Below the pieces are notes generated by a model, which was not told where the DNA came from, searched no databases, and saw only the letters and a program-made list of their open reading frames with translations. This document shows, piece by piece, positions 35,537-46,899 of a stretch of 64,000 nt of DNA. Every line of letters starts with the position of its first letter. Positions within the stretch are counted from its first letter, which is position 1. The position numbers and the translations under genes were made by a program. The stretch comes from Typhlomys cinereus (Eukaryota; Chordata; Mammalia; Rodentia; Platacanthomyidae): the NCBI GenBank assembly GCA_023101885.1, contig JALPQD010000159.1:2387994-2451993 (forward strand), written 5' to 3'.

Positions 35537-37397
35537 TTTTTATTTTTTCTACCTTTGCAAGTATATTGATTATTCATCCCATCTTCCCTCCTTCTCTCCT
35601 CCCTCTCTTCCACTCCCTTTCTTTCATCATTCCCTCCCACTCCCTCCTACCCTTCAGCCTGTATGCTTCTATGGACCCCAGGGTTCACTCTGGCTTGTCT
35701 AATCCTATGGGGTTCAGGCCTCCTCCATGGTATATTGTTACCTCTCTCTAGGCCACCCACTGATATGTGCATTTCCCTTCACCTATCCAGCTTTAGACAC
35801 AAAGTTTTCCACCATAAGTTCCCATTCCAATGCTATAGAACATTTTGATGTACTATCCTCCTACTTATAGGTTTATTGGCTGTCTTGCCTATTTATGTAT
35901 TTCCTTCCCTTTTTTTAGATGTTCTTGTTCTAGTTTACCAAAAAAGGGATGTGTACTATTCTGACAAGTGAATCTTGAGTACAACCTGAAAGTTGTTGGT
36001 TGTCTCCTTGATATTCATGCCACTATTACACTGGTGGTCACTTGTTGCTATGATGATTTAAATCACAATTTACAGATCTTATGCCATTGATAAGGTTTGT
36101 GATTATTTCTCTCCTCCAGCAGCTTCAACAGTATTCCTTTTACTGTGTAAATTATCCAGCAAGGAGAAAAATCCTCAGACCAGTTTCACTTGGTATATTT
36201 TGCCCAAGTTCTGTTATTCATTTGTGTTGCGTCTTCAGTAATAGGGTCTTACTGACAGTTTTTAGAAAGTAACCAAGAGCAATGACAAAAGCCTATAATG
36301 TTTGGGAGCCTTTAAGACCTCTCTGACCAACATTTTATCTGGAAGTGCTACATTCCTGTTACTTGTAGTATAATTTTGTCCTTGGGTCCTAAGTGGATCT
36401 GCTCCATTATTTTGCTCCTTGGCATAGGGACTGCCCATTCTTGTTCCTTCCTTTAAGAGACATTTTGTTTTACATACTACTTGCATAGAATGTTCTTTTA
36501 GGATTACTTCCAATAATCTTAGGGTTTTTCTATAAGTCCCTCTGTCCCTTCTATCTCCCTTGTCCCTCCTATCTCCCATCCCCTCATTCCCTACTTTGTA
36601 TTTTTCCCCAATTAATCCCTCCCTTGCCCTTGTCCTAGGATCCTAAATCTCCCATTTGAAAGGTTTCACCCAAACCATCCCTTCATGTCTTCCACTTAGA
36701 GGTCGTTTGTTAATTTTCTTTCTCTTACACTGTTTCCAATGCAAATATATTGACAAAGAGAGCTGTTTAATCATTCACATATAAGAGAGAACATGCAGTG
36801 ATTAACTTTCTATGTCAGAGATATCCACCAATATTAAAGTTTCCAGTTCCATTCATTTACCAGAAAATTCATAATCTCATCCTTTCTGATGGCTGAGTAA
36901 TATTCCATTGTGTAGATGTACCACATTTTCATTATCCATTAGTCTTTTGATAGGCAAGTTGCTTGATTCCATTTTTTGCTATTGTGAATAGAGCTGCAAT
37001 GAAAATAGATGATCAAGTGTCTTTGTAATAAGATGTAGAGTCTTTTGGGAATATTCCAAGGAGTGGTATAGCTGGGTCATATGGAAGTTCCATTTTAAGC
37101 TTTCTGAAGAACCTCCAAACTGGTCTCCATAGAGGCTATACCACCAGTTTACATTCCCTTAAGCAGTGAATAAGTGTCCCCTTTTCTCCACAGCCTGACC
37201 AGCAATCTCTGTTGTTTGTATTATTTAACTTAGCCACTCTGACTGGGGTAAGATGGTATGGCAGGTTTTGTTTTGTTTTTTTTTTGATTTGCATTTCTCT
37301 GATAATCAGGGAAGTTGAGCATATTTTAAGGTATTTGTTTGACATTTCAAATTCTTTTTGAGTGAAATTCCTGTTTAGTTCCAGGGCCCATTTTTTT

Positions 37398-38200
37398 CTC
37401 CCACATTTAATTTTTTTCCTAATCATAGAAGCTCAATAGGTAACCCCATCCTCTCCCTTCCTCCCCTCCCTACCTCCATCATCCCCCATTGCACTGTCCC
37501 ACATTCCGCCTTCCTTTCACACCTTTCCTTCCCTCCCACTTCCCTGGTGCCTCCCCCTTCCTCCCTCCCACCCCCTGGAACATCCATTTGTGTGAGTGCC
37601 AACCTCCCCTCTGAGTCTGCCACCCTAGTGAGGGTTCAGGACTCAGTGGCATAGCCTGGAGCCTTTTCTTGGCCTCCCGGTTAGTATGGGAGCTCTATTA
37701 TGACTCTTAATCCCTTGCCTCTAAGGATCCTACTGCCTGGAGCCTTCTCCTCTGTGATCCATGCTAGAGTTGGGGGCGGTCATTGACATGTCAGTCATTG
37801 TGCAGGTCAGGAAAAGTCCAATCCTGGCTGCTGCAGCCTTAACTTGTGTGGAGTATCTTGCATATCATTGATTTTCCCCATCTTTAGGCTCTTATAATAT
37901 TGCTGCTTCCTCTTCCAAAAGGTTCCCTGAGCTTTAGGATGGGGAGAGATTTGGCTGGTCTGGTTCCAGGTAAATAACAGGGTTTTCAGTATTCCGAATT
38001 ATGGTTTGCTGTTTTCAGTTTTGCTTTCCTGCACTGCCATTGGCTGCATCTCGATTGGTATTGAAGGTCACTTCCTCACCAAAGATAAAAGACTGTTTAA
38101 ATGAAGATTTTAATAGAAGAGAAGATGTAAGAATGTAGGACATAGCAGTGGAAGGTGGGGGGTCAGTGTCCTATTTTCTGGGTGGTTACCATCTATCTGC
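37398..38200 (-). mobile_element. L1 3' UTR nested inside older L1
   Basis: Reversed 3' UTR: T-rich tail, CTAATCATAGAAGCTCAATAGG, C/T tract, CCCCTGGAACATCCATTTGTG, GACTCAGTGGCATAGCCTGG, CTGAGCTTTAGGATGGGGAG, GCATCTCGATTGGTATTGAAG. It interrupts the host L1 in the segment GGGCCCATTTTTTAATTG; the host word is present on both sides as AGGGCCCATTTTTT (37383-37396) and AGAGGCCATTTTTT (38200-38215), which is the target-site duplication. Confidence 0.87.
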
Positions 38201-38522
38201 AGAGGCCATTTTTTAATTGAGATGTTTGCTGTCCTGATGTTTAACTTTCTGAAGTCTTTGTATACGCTGGAGCTTAATCCCTTGTCAGATTCACAGCTAG
38301 CAAAGACTTTCTTCCATTTTGTAGGTTATCTTTTTGCACACTTAACAGTTTCTTTTGCAGAGCAGAAGCTTTTTAATTTCCAGAAGTCCCATTTGCTGAT
38401 TATTGGCCTTAGTTCTTAGACATTTGTTGTTCTGCTTAGAAAATCTTTATCTAGGCCTATCAATTCAAGTGTACTTCCTACTCTTTCTTTTGTACCTCTG
38501 TCTCTTAAGATTGATGTCTCTG

Positions 38523-38816
38523 GGGCTAGAGAGGTGGCTCAGGGGTTAAGCCTCTGCCTTGCGGGCAGAAGGTCCTGAGTTCAGATCCCAAATCCCACAT
38601 ATAGATGCCAGGCGGAAGCGAGGGCAGCCTGCGCTTCTGGTCCTGGTAGGGCGGAGCCTGTGAATCCCGGGGCAGAAGGAGGTGGAGGCGTCCATGGTGG
38701 TTCCCGATTCGTCCGTGGTTCTACACACACACATACACACATGCGCGTGCACATACATATGCACACACGCACAATTGACTAAATAATAATAAAAAATTTA
38801 AAAAAAAATTTAAAAA
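38523..38816 (+). mobile_element. tRNA-derived SINE, young CpG-rich subfamily, perfect duplication
   Basis: GGGCTAGAGAGGTGGCTCAG (A box), GCGGGCAGAAGGTCCTGAG, TTCAGATCCCAAATCCCA (B box), body GATGCCAGGCGGAAGCGAGG, GCGGAGCCTGTGAATCCCGG, GGTTCCCGATTCGTCCGTGG, a CA-rich run and an A-rich tail. Target-site duplication AAGATTGATGTCTCTG, perfect over 16 bp, at 38507-38522 and 38817-38832. Matches the copy at 706-978 in reverse. Confidence 0.93.
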
Positions 38817-39034
38817 AAGATTGATGTCTCTGACTGGGATCCTGACTCCTGGCATGTGATCAGTTTAATCAAAGCCTCTCCATTAGATAAAATTTCTGAT
38901 GTCAGTGTGGTGAAATCCTTGAGCAATCTCCAGCCTCTTAATAGTTTATCCCTCTAACTTGCATGAAGACAAATACCAGGTATCATCATTTAAATGTGAG
39001 CTGACAGCTCTCCATGCTCCTGTGTTTTCATCTT

Positions 39035-39315
39035 TAGTTGATGTTAGTGTCTGGGAAAGGTGGGGACATTTAGTAGGTGGAGCCTTGCTGGAGGAAGGCA
39101 TGTCACCAAGTGTGGTTCTTGGGATTTAGTGGAACGTCTTATTTGCTTAGTTCTTGGTTTATCTCTCTGCCTTCCTGATGGCTAAGGTAAAAGTCCTATC
39201 TTGCTTTTGCTTCCAGGAATGCCAGTCTGCTATGCTATTCCTCTCATAATGGAGCACATTCCATCTGAACCAAAAACCACATAAATATCTTTTATCCCTT
39301 CGTAGTGTATATGTA
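39035..39315 (+). mobile_element. MaLR-like LTR
   Basis: AGTGTCTGGGAAAGGTGG, TTTAGTAGGTGGAGCCTTGC, TGGAGGAAGGCATGTC, CTTGGTTTATCTCTCTGCC and ATGGAGCACATTCCATCTGA follow the order at 61848-62192. Non-coding. Confidence 0.6.
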
Positions 39316-39479
39316 TTGTCTCATGGAATCAAAAGGAAAAGTTACCACTACACTAGGTTAGGCAGCAATATTAAACCCTTATTATTCAAACCTCAAGTCA
39401 GGCAAGCTTTTATTTACCATTGTAATTAGTTAAATGGATTCTTTTTTGCATATTTATTTAAATGTTGCATGCATACACC

Positions 39480-39765
39480 TATGGTGGGCATATGTGAGGG
39501 TGAGAAGACAAATACTGGAAGTCTGTTCTCTTCTTCTATCTTGCTTGTGGCAGGGTCTAAGACCTGCTACTGCACTAGCTGCTCCAGTTTTCCTTGTGGA
39601 TGAACTGCAGAGTGAATTTCCTTGTTTGCCTCCCATTTTGCCATGGAAATGTTAGGATTCCATATTCTCTACTGAACCTGATATTTTAAATGGATTAAGG
39701 GGAGACAAACTTGGTTTATTGGCTTATATGGCAAGCATATTCACCAACTGAGTCCACCTCCTGTG
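39480..39765 (-). mobile_element. B4/RSINE-like SINE relic
   Basis: GGGCATATGTGAGGGTGAGAAG, TGGAAGTCTGTTCTCTTCTTC, GTGGCAGGGTCTAAGACC and GGCAAGCATATTCACCAACTGAG recall the reverse complement of a rodent B4/B2-type SINE. Diverged. Confidence 0.45.
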
Positions 39766-39784
39766 ACCTTGGATATAGCTCCAT

Positions 39785-39862
39785 TGCAGCTCCATTGTAT
39801 ACTACTTGACTAATATGCTTGAGACCCTAGTCCAATACCCAGTATTTGTCAAATAAATAGAT
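39785..39862 (+). mobile_element. Possible ID-like SINE relic
   Basis: ATATGCTTGAGACCCTAGTCC followed by AATACCCAGTATT and an A-rich tail with AAATAAATAG looks like a decayed ID-type tRNA-derived SINE. Confidence 0.35.
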
Positions 39863-39878
39863 TATGTAAGTGAGTAAA

Positions 39879-39962
39879 TAGGTAGGTAGGTAGATATATG
39901 ATAGATGATAAATAGATCTATTAAAAATCTTCAATGTCTCCTAGATAGATAGACAGATAATA
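39879..39962. repeat. Interrupted TAGG/TAGA tetranucleotide repeat
   Basis: AGGTAGGTAGGTAGA, GATAGATGATAAATAGATC and AGATAGATAGACAGATA units with an interruption. Confidence 0.85.
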
Positions 39963-40619
39963 AAAACTCAGATTCTCTGGTGATTTGAAGAAATCACATG
40001 CCAGAATTTAATTTTTGTCATTTCTTCTCTCTTTCTCTGAGATTGCCCACTAGCATTTTCTTATTCATCTGAATGAATCCTTCTCAACATGATATGCTTG
40101 CAGTTGTTGTTTACCATATCACCATAGAGCTATTTCTTAGTCCAAAGTAATTGCTAAATAATGCATATTACATGAGTGATTACTTGCTTTATTTTTGTTA
40201 AAATCAGCTTTCTGTCATTGTAACAAACACTAAAGATAAATCCACAGAGCTTTCAGTCTGTGATCAGAGTTATGTAATATTCTTGGGTTTATGGTGGTCA
40301 TGAAGCACCTCATGGGCATGTAGCAGGACTATATGGCAGACAAATCTGTTCATTTGGTGGTCAAATGCAAAAAGAATTAAAGTCAGAAGCAATGTCCAAC
40401 TCTATCATTGGTGACTCTTTAGGTCTCTTCTTACTTTTAATGTTTCTACCAGCTTTTTCTTGTACTAAACAGGGCATTAAGCACTTAACCCTTGGGCAAT
40501 TAAAACTTGTGACATTTCATCCATTATTTACTCTTCTTTATTACTGTGGAAACTGTAATAAGTTTGCATTAGATTCTATATTTACTTCCTTATTACTGTT
40601 GCAACTGTAATAAGATCAC
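39963..40619. other. Unassigned AT-rich stretch
   Basis: Contains a small local duplication of CTTCTTTATTACTGTGGAAACTGTAATAAG-like text (40530-40563 against 40585-40615). No gene supported. Confidence 0.4.
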
Positions 40620-41170
40620 ATTACTTCTATATGTACTTGAGATCATATATTATTTATCTTTCTTTATCTGGCTTATTTCATAAGTACTATGTTTTTGAGT
40701 TTCATCCATATGGTCACAAGTAGCTGGATTTCTTTCTCTTCACAGGCTGAATAACATTGCATTGAATGAGAGTGTGTAAGTCACATGTTCTTTACCTAGT
40801 TATCAGTTGCTGGGCATTTAGATGCTTATGTTAGACATGTCAGTGACACCATCATGGATGTAAGGATGCAAGTGTAGATTGAGATCTACATTTAATTAAT
40901 TGGGTCATGCCGTGAGTTAATACTTCAATATTTTTAATTTTTTATGAATGTCCATGCTGTTTTGTAATATTTCTAATAATTTGCAGCTCTAATAGTGATA
41001 TACTAGTGATGTTTTTCTTCATAGCCTGGCCACTACTTTGTTTCACTCTTTTTGTTTTTTTGTAGTAGTAGTCGCCTTGACAGGTAAGAAATGATATCTC
41101 CCTGCTGTCTTCATATGCATTTCCCTGAATAATTAATGATAGCAAATGCTTTGTTATCCAATTTTATTAT
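40620..41170 (-). mobile_element. Ancient L1 ORF2 3' relic
   Basis: Reversed words GGCTTATTTCATAAGTAC, CATCCATATGGTCACAAGTAG, GGCTGAATAACATTGCATTG, CATAGCCTGGCCACTACTTTG, AGGTAAGAAATGATATCTCC and TATGCATTTCCCTGAATAATTAATGATAG follow the ORF2 end in order. Heavily decayed. Confidence 0.7.
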
Positions 41171-41949
41171 ATTTTGATATTCAATTGCAATAATAGTGTT
41201 TTGTTGTTTACTTATTTATTCTGCTTTGTTTTCAACCAGTATCTTTGTATGTAACTCAGGCTGTCTTCATATTATACATACGGTGCAGATGTGTACCACC
41301 ACATATATTAATAAGAATGATATTTTCCATGTGAACATGTTAGAAATAAATATACCTATAGCATCAATATTGGCTTCATCATTTCTCAGTAATAGTGTTA
41401 AAACTGTAAATTCTTAGGAAAACACATTATTATAGGTGTAAGGTAAAAGTGCCAAAAATTAATAAGAGGATTTGAGAGCAGGTAGAGATTTGGAAACTAG
41501 ACAGCAATCTGCCAGACACACAAGATAGTTCCTGTGGTGGGACTGAAGGAAGGGAGGAGAGAGACAGAAGATGTGCAAAGAAAATACAGTAACAAATGCT
41601 ACATCAAAACCTAAGAATTTTGTTTAAAAAACCATGAAAAATGTTGGAAGCAAAGTAAAAAGTTATTGAAGTAGATTCATAGCTTCTAGGGATTACATTT
41701 CAAACCATTATAGCATCACAAAAAATCTGACGACCAAAGTATTTTCATCTTATTTTAATGAGCCTAGGAGAATATGTAATTCATTAATATTAAAACTAAT
41801 GTTGAGGACAGGCAGAAGGGAAGATCCTGTATACATGGTACAAACTGCTTGTGAAAAAATGAATAGGTAATCAACTATATGTCCTTGTGTTAGTAATTTA
41901 CAAAAGGATCTTCAATGTCTCCTAATTATTGTAAAAGAGATTCCTGATG
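41171..41949. other. Unassigned AT-rich stretch
   Basis: No gene or repeat supported. Confidence 0.4.
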
Positions 41950-42066
41950 ATAGTTTTCATGGTGGTTCAGGTCTGCACTAATACCACCTGACAAGCTGGA
42001 GCTGGAGTATGGGATTTCAAGGCCAACCTAACATACACACTAGAGCTCTGTCTAAGAAAAATCAAG
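41950..42066 (+). mobile_element. B1-like SINE relic
   Basis: CATGGTGGTTCAGGTCTGCACTAAT, CAAGGCCAACCTAACATACAC and GAGCTCTGTCTAAGAAAAATC keep the B1 order (GGTGG...GCAC, GGCCAACCT, CTCTGTCT-A). Decayed. Confidence 0.5.
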
Positions 42067-42391
42067 ATCAAATTCTTCATATTCAGCACATTTTCTCGTT
42101 TTATATTTATTATTCTATTCCTTATAGTGTAGAAATTTGCAACTTATGGAAATGATTAAATTTATAATTGCCATTTATTGACAAACTGACTCTAGTCCAT
42201 GAATGCAAGAGTCGAGAAAGTGCAGAAGGCATATGCAGCAATGTTGCAGGTAATGAATAACATTAAGTAATGTAGAAGCAGCAAATAAATGCAAGTGAAG
42301 AGAGATTTTTAAAAGCTGTCATAGATTTCCAATAAATTACAATGTTATTATTATTGAGTAATACAAAACATGCATTCAGAAAATCTGTGAT

Positions 42392-42628
42392 TTTTTTTTT
42401 CTTTGTGTCCGTGGCTATCACAGTGCTTGTGTATGAATGACTCTGGAAGCTCTGGATTGCTTCTACTCCCTGTTTGCTTTGCTCTAGAGTTTCCCAGACT
42501 TCACCTTCCAGGACCAGAACTACAAGCCACAGCCATTTCCACCTGATGTTTTTATGTGGGTTCTATGATCTGAATTGAAGACCTGCTTGAAGGGCAGAGG
42601 CTTAACTCCTGAGCCATAGCTCAGTCCG
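42392..42628 (-). mobile_element. tRNA-derived SINE, older subfamily
   Basis: Reversed copy: T-rich tail; GATTGCTTCTACTCCCTGTT, TTGCTTTGCTCTAGAGTTTC, CACCTTCCAGGACCAGAACT, CATTTCCACCTGATG, GGGCAGAGGCTTAACTCCTG and GAGCCATAGCTCAG at the head. TCTGTGAT occurs on both sides (42384-42391, 42631-42638) as a short duplication. Confidence 0.8.
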
Positions 42629-42639
42629 AGTCTGTGATA

Positions 42640-44687
42640 GTTTAAGAAACATGTCTGTGATTAATTATTATGTTTAATCTTATACTGAAAATCAGGAAAA
42701 TATAGTAAGTGAGCAGTCTATGTGATACTTTATATAGTAGCTATTCTAGATAATTAAATTAAATATGTAAGTATTCATAAAGGTTAATATACTTTGGTCA
42801 TTCAGAGAACTTCATTTTCATTGAGATTACAAATAAAAATATTCTAGTCTTTGTCAAAATGTCTGTAACTGACAAGTAAACACACATGTATACACACACG
42901 TATCCATACATATGTATTTTTGTATGTATATGTAGAACTCCATGTATGTATACAGATTATGCTAGATCAAACAGTTATATACAGCTTTACTATTAATGAG
43001 AATTAAGTATGGATAGTTATTGTAAATTTTTTATTTTTTCAAGTAACTAAAGTTTGCAACATAAGACTTACACATAATCCCTCTTTTGAGCCATTATCTT
43101 CCATGTATTAATCACTTTTAATTTACCAATTGAGATGTTTCTCAGTCAATAGTTTTATTGTTATTCATCTATGAACATTTTGTTGGATTTTGTTGGATTT
43201 GTTCATTAAGCAACATCACTTATTTGCAAATTGTCTTTAGTTTTTTCACTTCTTCTCTTTGACTTCTACTTTTTCTCCTAGCCTTCTTTAAAATTCTGGG
43301 ATGATTATAATTTTTCTTTCCCTGGGTATTACTTGATATCATAAATTTGTTTTTCATATTGGACTTCCAATGCGTGAAAGTGAAACTATTTCCATGATAT
43401 TATTTTTAGAATAGCATGTGTTTATTCATTGCTAATATTCAAATGCCATAATATATTTTTCAGTTATGAATTGTGTCTTATGATTCAGTGTTATAGCATA
43501 AGTGAATAAGAAGCAATATTCAAAGATAAGTTATATTCATTTAATATTTATATTTAGAATATCATATGTATATGATGCAATATAATATACAGTCATCAAA
43601 TATTTTAAAATTATGAGATTAAATAAAAATTATGTGATTCATTACTGTAATCCTAAGAAAACTAGAGTACCAAATTCAAGGGGTATTTTACTTCGAAAAG
43701 ATCATAGACTAAAATTCTGATGCTATATCCTAATTTTCATAGCTTTTCTTATTAAGACATTTCAAACTATAAATTCTTTCCCATTGGAATGTTTTACAAA
43801 TAATAGAATAATTAAGTAATATTTATTGTAAAACACACAAAGTTTATTATAATGTAGTACAACTGTAATTTTCCTACACATGTTAGAATACTTATTTCCA
43901 GCACTTAGAACTTAAATTCTTTGCTTAGCTGTTTCAATTTAAATTGTTGTAAGAGACAAGAGTGTATTTTGTCATGTCCTGAATGCTCAAGGACATATTT
44001 CTGAATTCAGGCTGTTCAGCCTTAAAGACAAGGAGAAGAACTTTGAATGCAGTGACTGGGATTTTATCCAGCTCATTTTGCCATTCGGCAGCTTGGGGGT
44101 ACACATGCTTGAGCTTGTCTCAGCAGCACTTAGCAGTAGCAATTCCTGAATATGGACAATTTATGCAGGGTGACCTTCACAACTGAATGTGCTTGGGAGC
44201 TTCGTGATTTCCACAGGGGCTACTAACAGGACATTCCATTGACAATTACAATGAGTGTTCTATCTCGCTGGCATTTTTAGAGCACATCTTTATGCATCAG
44301 AAAACCCCGGACATGCACAGAACTGCTGCTCTCTGCTAGATGCATAGTGTACAGAATCAACTTCATTTGCATATTTGTCCATGCACCACAGTCTCTGATC
44401 AGTGTTCAAGCATTTTTTGATAAATCAGTTTCATGACATATGCTTTTGTCTCAAAATGATTAAACCCCAGAATAGGACCAAAGATATGGTCTCATGTGTG
44501 GCACTTTATTGGAGGGAGATTTGGAATGACTTGTTCTCAAGATCTAAGAATACAGCTGCTGCACATACTGCAAAATGTATCTAAGGAGCTTCATTTTCTT
44601 CTGAAAAGTGTTGCTCTTCAAGTTGATCTATATAGTGTGACAAGCTTTAAAAACAATTCATTAAATCGGGTATTAATTCTATCCAAT
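42640..44687. other. AT-rich stretch; last third is less AT-rich
   Basis: 42640-43970 is very AT-rich with no recognised feature. 43980-44420 has a more balanced, unique-looking composition with no repeat resemblance and an octamer-like ATTTGCATATTTG near 44366. No gene supported. Confidence 0.35.
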
Positions 44688-45020
44688 TACTCATCTGTTG
44701 CTGTGATAAAATAATCTAACCCAAGTAATTTAAGGGAGAAGGGGTTTACTTTTAGTTTACAGTTCTAGTGGGAAAAGCAACCACTAAATTGGGAAAGGTA
44801 TTGTGGGGGAAAGAAAGGAATGGTGACTGGCTCAAACTAGATCTACAAGCAAGGGAAGGAGGGGAAAGAGGAAGAGAAGAAAGGAGGGAGGGAGAGAGAG
44901 AAAGATAAAGAGATAAGAGATATAGGAAATGGGACAGATAGAGGAGAGAGAGGAGTGAGAGACATGAGGGGGGAAGAAAGGAGAGATGAGAAAGAGATAA
45001 AGAAGAATGAAAAGAGAGGG

Positions 45021-45061
<41 letters not shown>

Positions 45062-45235
45062 GGAGGCAGGGATAGGCTATTAAATCTCAAGGACTATCCC
45101 AAGTGATTTACTTCCTCCAGCAATTCTCAACCAATTGAAGGTTCTACAACCTTCTCAAACAGTGCCACAAGCTGGGGACCAAGTATTAAACTTGCGAGCA
45201 TTCGGGTACATGCACTACATTCAGACCATAGCATT
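44688..45235 (-). mobile_element. MaLR-like LTR expanded by a purine tract
   Basis: Left part: CTGTTGCTGTGATAAAATAA, TTTAAGGGAGAAGGGG, TTTAGTTTACAGTTCTAGTGG. Right part after the purine tract: CCCAAGTGATTTACTTCCTC, ACAAGCTGGGGACCAAGTATT. These are reverse-complement MaLR blocks. About 210 bp of purine repeat (44850-45058) sits between them. Confidence 0.6.
44850..45058. repeat. Long polypurine tract with (AG)n
   Basis: About 200 bp of nearly uninterrupted A/G on the plus strand (GGGA, GGAGA, AAAGAGA units), ending in a pure AG run at about 45028-45058. The frame on the other strand is low-complexity Ser/Leu text, not a gene. Confidence 0.95.
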
Positions 45236-45895
45236 TTGTCCCTGTACACATAATGCAAAATTCATTTAATTCACCTTCAGTAGTCCCTATAGCCCACAAA
45301 AGTCTTCCCACATCCAATTCCAAAGTCCAGATTCTCTTTTGAGACTCAAAGTTATCTCTCAACCTACAGTGGTGTACTGTAAATATTCCTATTTCCCAAA
45401 AGGCAAGAATGAGAGCTAGAGCAAAACTAAAAACCCACTCGAAAAATAACAAACCCTGTATCCCTGGGGCAGCTGCCTTTCTGTTTTCTTACAAATAGGT
45501 TCTGTCTTGGGCTGGGTCCACTCCTGACTGCAGCCATTCCTGGTAGATATCCCATGGCTCTGGCATCTCCAAAACCCTGGAGACACCACCAAATTTGAAG
45601 CTTCAACCTCACATACAGAAGGCTATTGGGGAACTACTGGCAGGGACCTCACCCTGCCATCATACTGCCCATCATCAACAGCTCTATGAAAATTATTTTT
45701 AATATATTTTCCCTGATTTCAGTCACTGTGATAATTTCTTCAATATGTTTTACTAGGAATACTGTCACAGCCAGTCAAATATTAACATTGCAACAAATCA
45801 CTGTGGAGCACTTATCACATGTCTGCCCTTCCATTGGTAAAGCCAGGACAGAGAGAGGGAAGGACATCATGGACTTTCACATAGACACATTAAGT
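45236..45895. other. Unassigned stretch
   Basis: Mixed composition; 45420-45660 (CTGGGGCAGCTGCCTTTCTG and neighbours) may be LTR or other repeat text. No gene supported. Confidence 0.3.
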
Positions 45896-45905
45896 ATGAA
45901 CTCCA

Positions 45906-46123
45906 GCACCGGAGAGATGGCTCAGGGGTTAAGACTTTGACTAGCAAGCAGAAGGCTCTTGAGTTTGGATCCCAGGTCCCATGAAAATATGCCAGAGCAA
46001 AGCAAGAAAGGAGAGACAAGCAATTCAGGATGATTCCTGAAGTCACCCTTGCCCCTCCACAAGGACACACAGTGCCCTCTGATATACCCCCCCACACAAA
46101 ATAAATATTTTTTTAAAAAAAGA
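45906..46123 (+). mobile_element. tRNA-derived SINE, older subfamily, with duplication
   Basis: CCGGAGAGATGGCTCAGGGG, TTAAGACTTTGACTAGCAAG, GAGTTTGGATCCCAGGTCCC (B box), AAGCAATTCAGGATGATTCC, CACAAGGACACACAGTGCCC, tail with AAATAAATATT and A run. Flanked by ATGAACTCCA at 45896-45905 and 46124-46133. Confidence 0.88.
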
Positions 46124-46133
46124 ATGAACTCCA

Positions 46134-46899
46134 ATATTTGACACACTTTGTTTTTGCTAAATGTGTCATTCTGAAAGTACATATGTGTCTCTCCTTTTTA
46201 TTGAACTCTATTTACCTATGGCATTAAAAATACTTTTTTAAAAAAATAAGTCCTTAAGTCATGAGGTTCTGTTATCTTTCAATTATTTTTAACGGCATGT
46301 AGTATTTGCCTATGTTGATTTCCAATGGTGGTGAATTCTTTTGAAGAATTTTACAGTTACTGAAAATGTGATTTCTTCCTTTGATCTAAAGTTTTACACC
46401 GATTGCTCTAAATTTGTGACAAAATTTATTGCTATGATCTTTCCACATGAATCGCTTTTCTGATGTGATGTATTAATGTACATTTGTCTGAATATAATTT
46501 CTCTTTTGTTACTTCCATATCTCAGGCATTTAGATATAAGTTAATTTTTACCACTTAAAATAAGAAGTCTGTGGCTCAATACTTTTAATGAATATTACAG
46601 AAAATTATGTCTACTCTATAATGCTTTCTCTCAATTATGACCTAATGAATGCATTGCATTTTCTTTTTATTGTGAGTATTGTTGTTTCAGCTGTGCAAAA
46701 TCACAGGAGTATATTGTGAAATTAAGTAGGACAGATTAAATATATTAAAATATTCTATATTCTTAATTAAGATAATTTATTAAATTTAATGAATTAATTT
46801 TGTCTTCATATCATTATTTTTCGATGGGTGGTATTGTGTTCTTCTCTTAGTTTCTATAAAATATGTAGAAGATTATTGTCATCAGCTGCTACTTTTCTA
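46134..46899. other. AT-rich stretch without recognised features
   Basis: No gene or repeat supported. Confidence 0.4.

Larger units (their letters stand above)
35537..38842 (-). mobile_element. Old L1 ('type B' 3' UTR plus ORF2 3' part), host of nested insertions
   Basis: Reversed order: 3' UTR (TTTTTCTACCTTTGCAAGTATATTG, CCCCAGGGTTCACTCTGGC, the 36260-36590 block), ORF2 end (CTGAGTAATATTCCATTGTG near 36893; GAATAGAGCTGCAATGAAAA), the tract near 37080-37397, then from 38205 TTTTTAATTGAGATGTTTGC, GCAGAGCAGAAGCTTTTTAAT and, past the SINE, TCTCTGACTGGGAT. ORF2 is broken throughout. Interrupted by an L1 (37398-38200) and a SINE (38523-38816). 5' truncation near 38842. Confidence 0.85.

Noticed and set aside
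38523..38600. A tRNA gene (A and B boxes present)
   Set aside because: The tRNA-like part is only the head of a SINE with a body, an A-rich tail and target-site duplications; the cloverleaf is not kept.
44752..45090. 112-codon Ser/Leu-rich frame
   Set aside because: It is the translation of the opposite strand of a polypurine tract.
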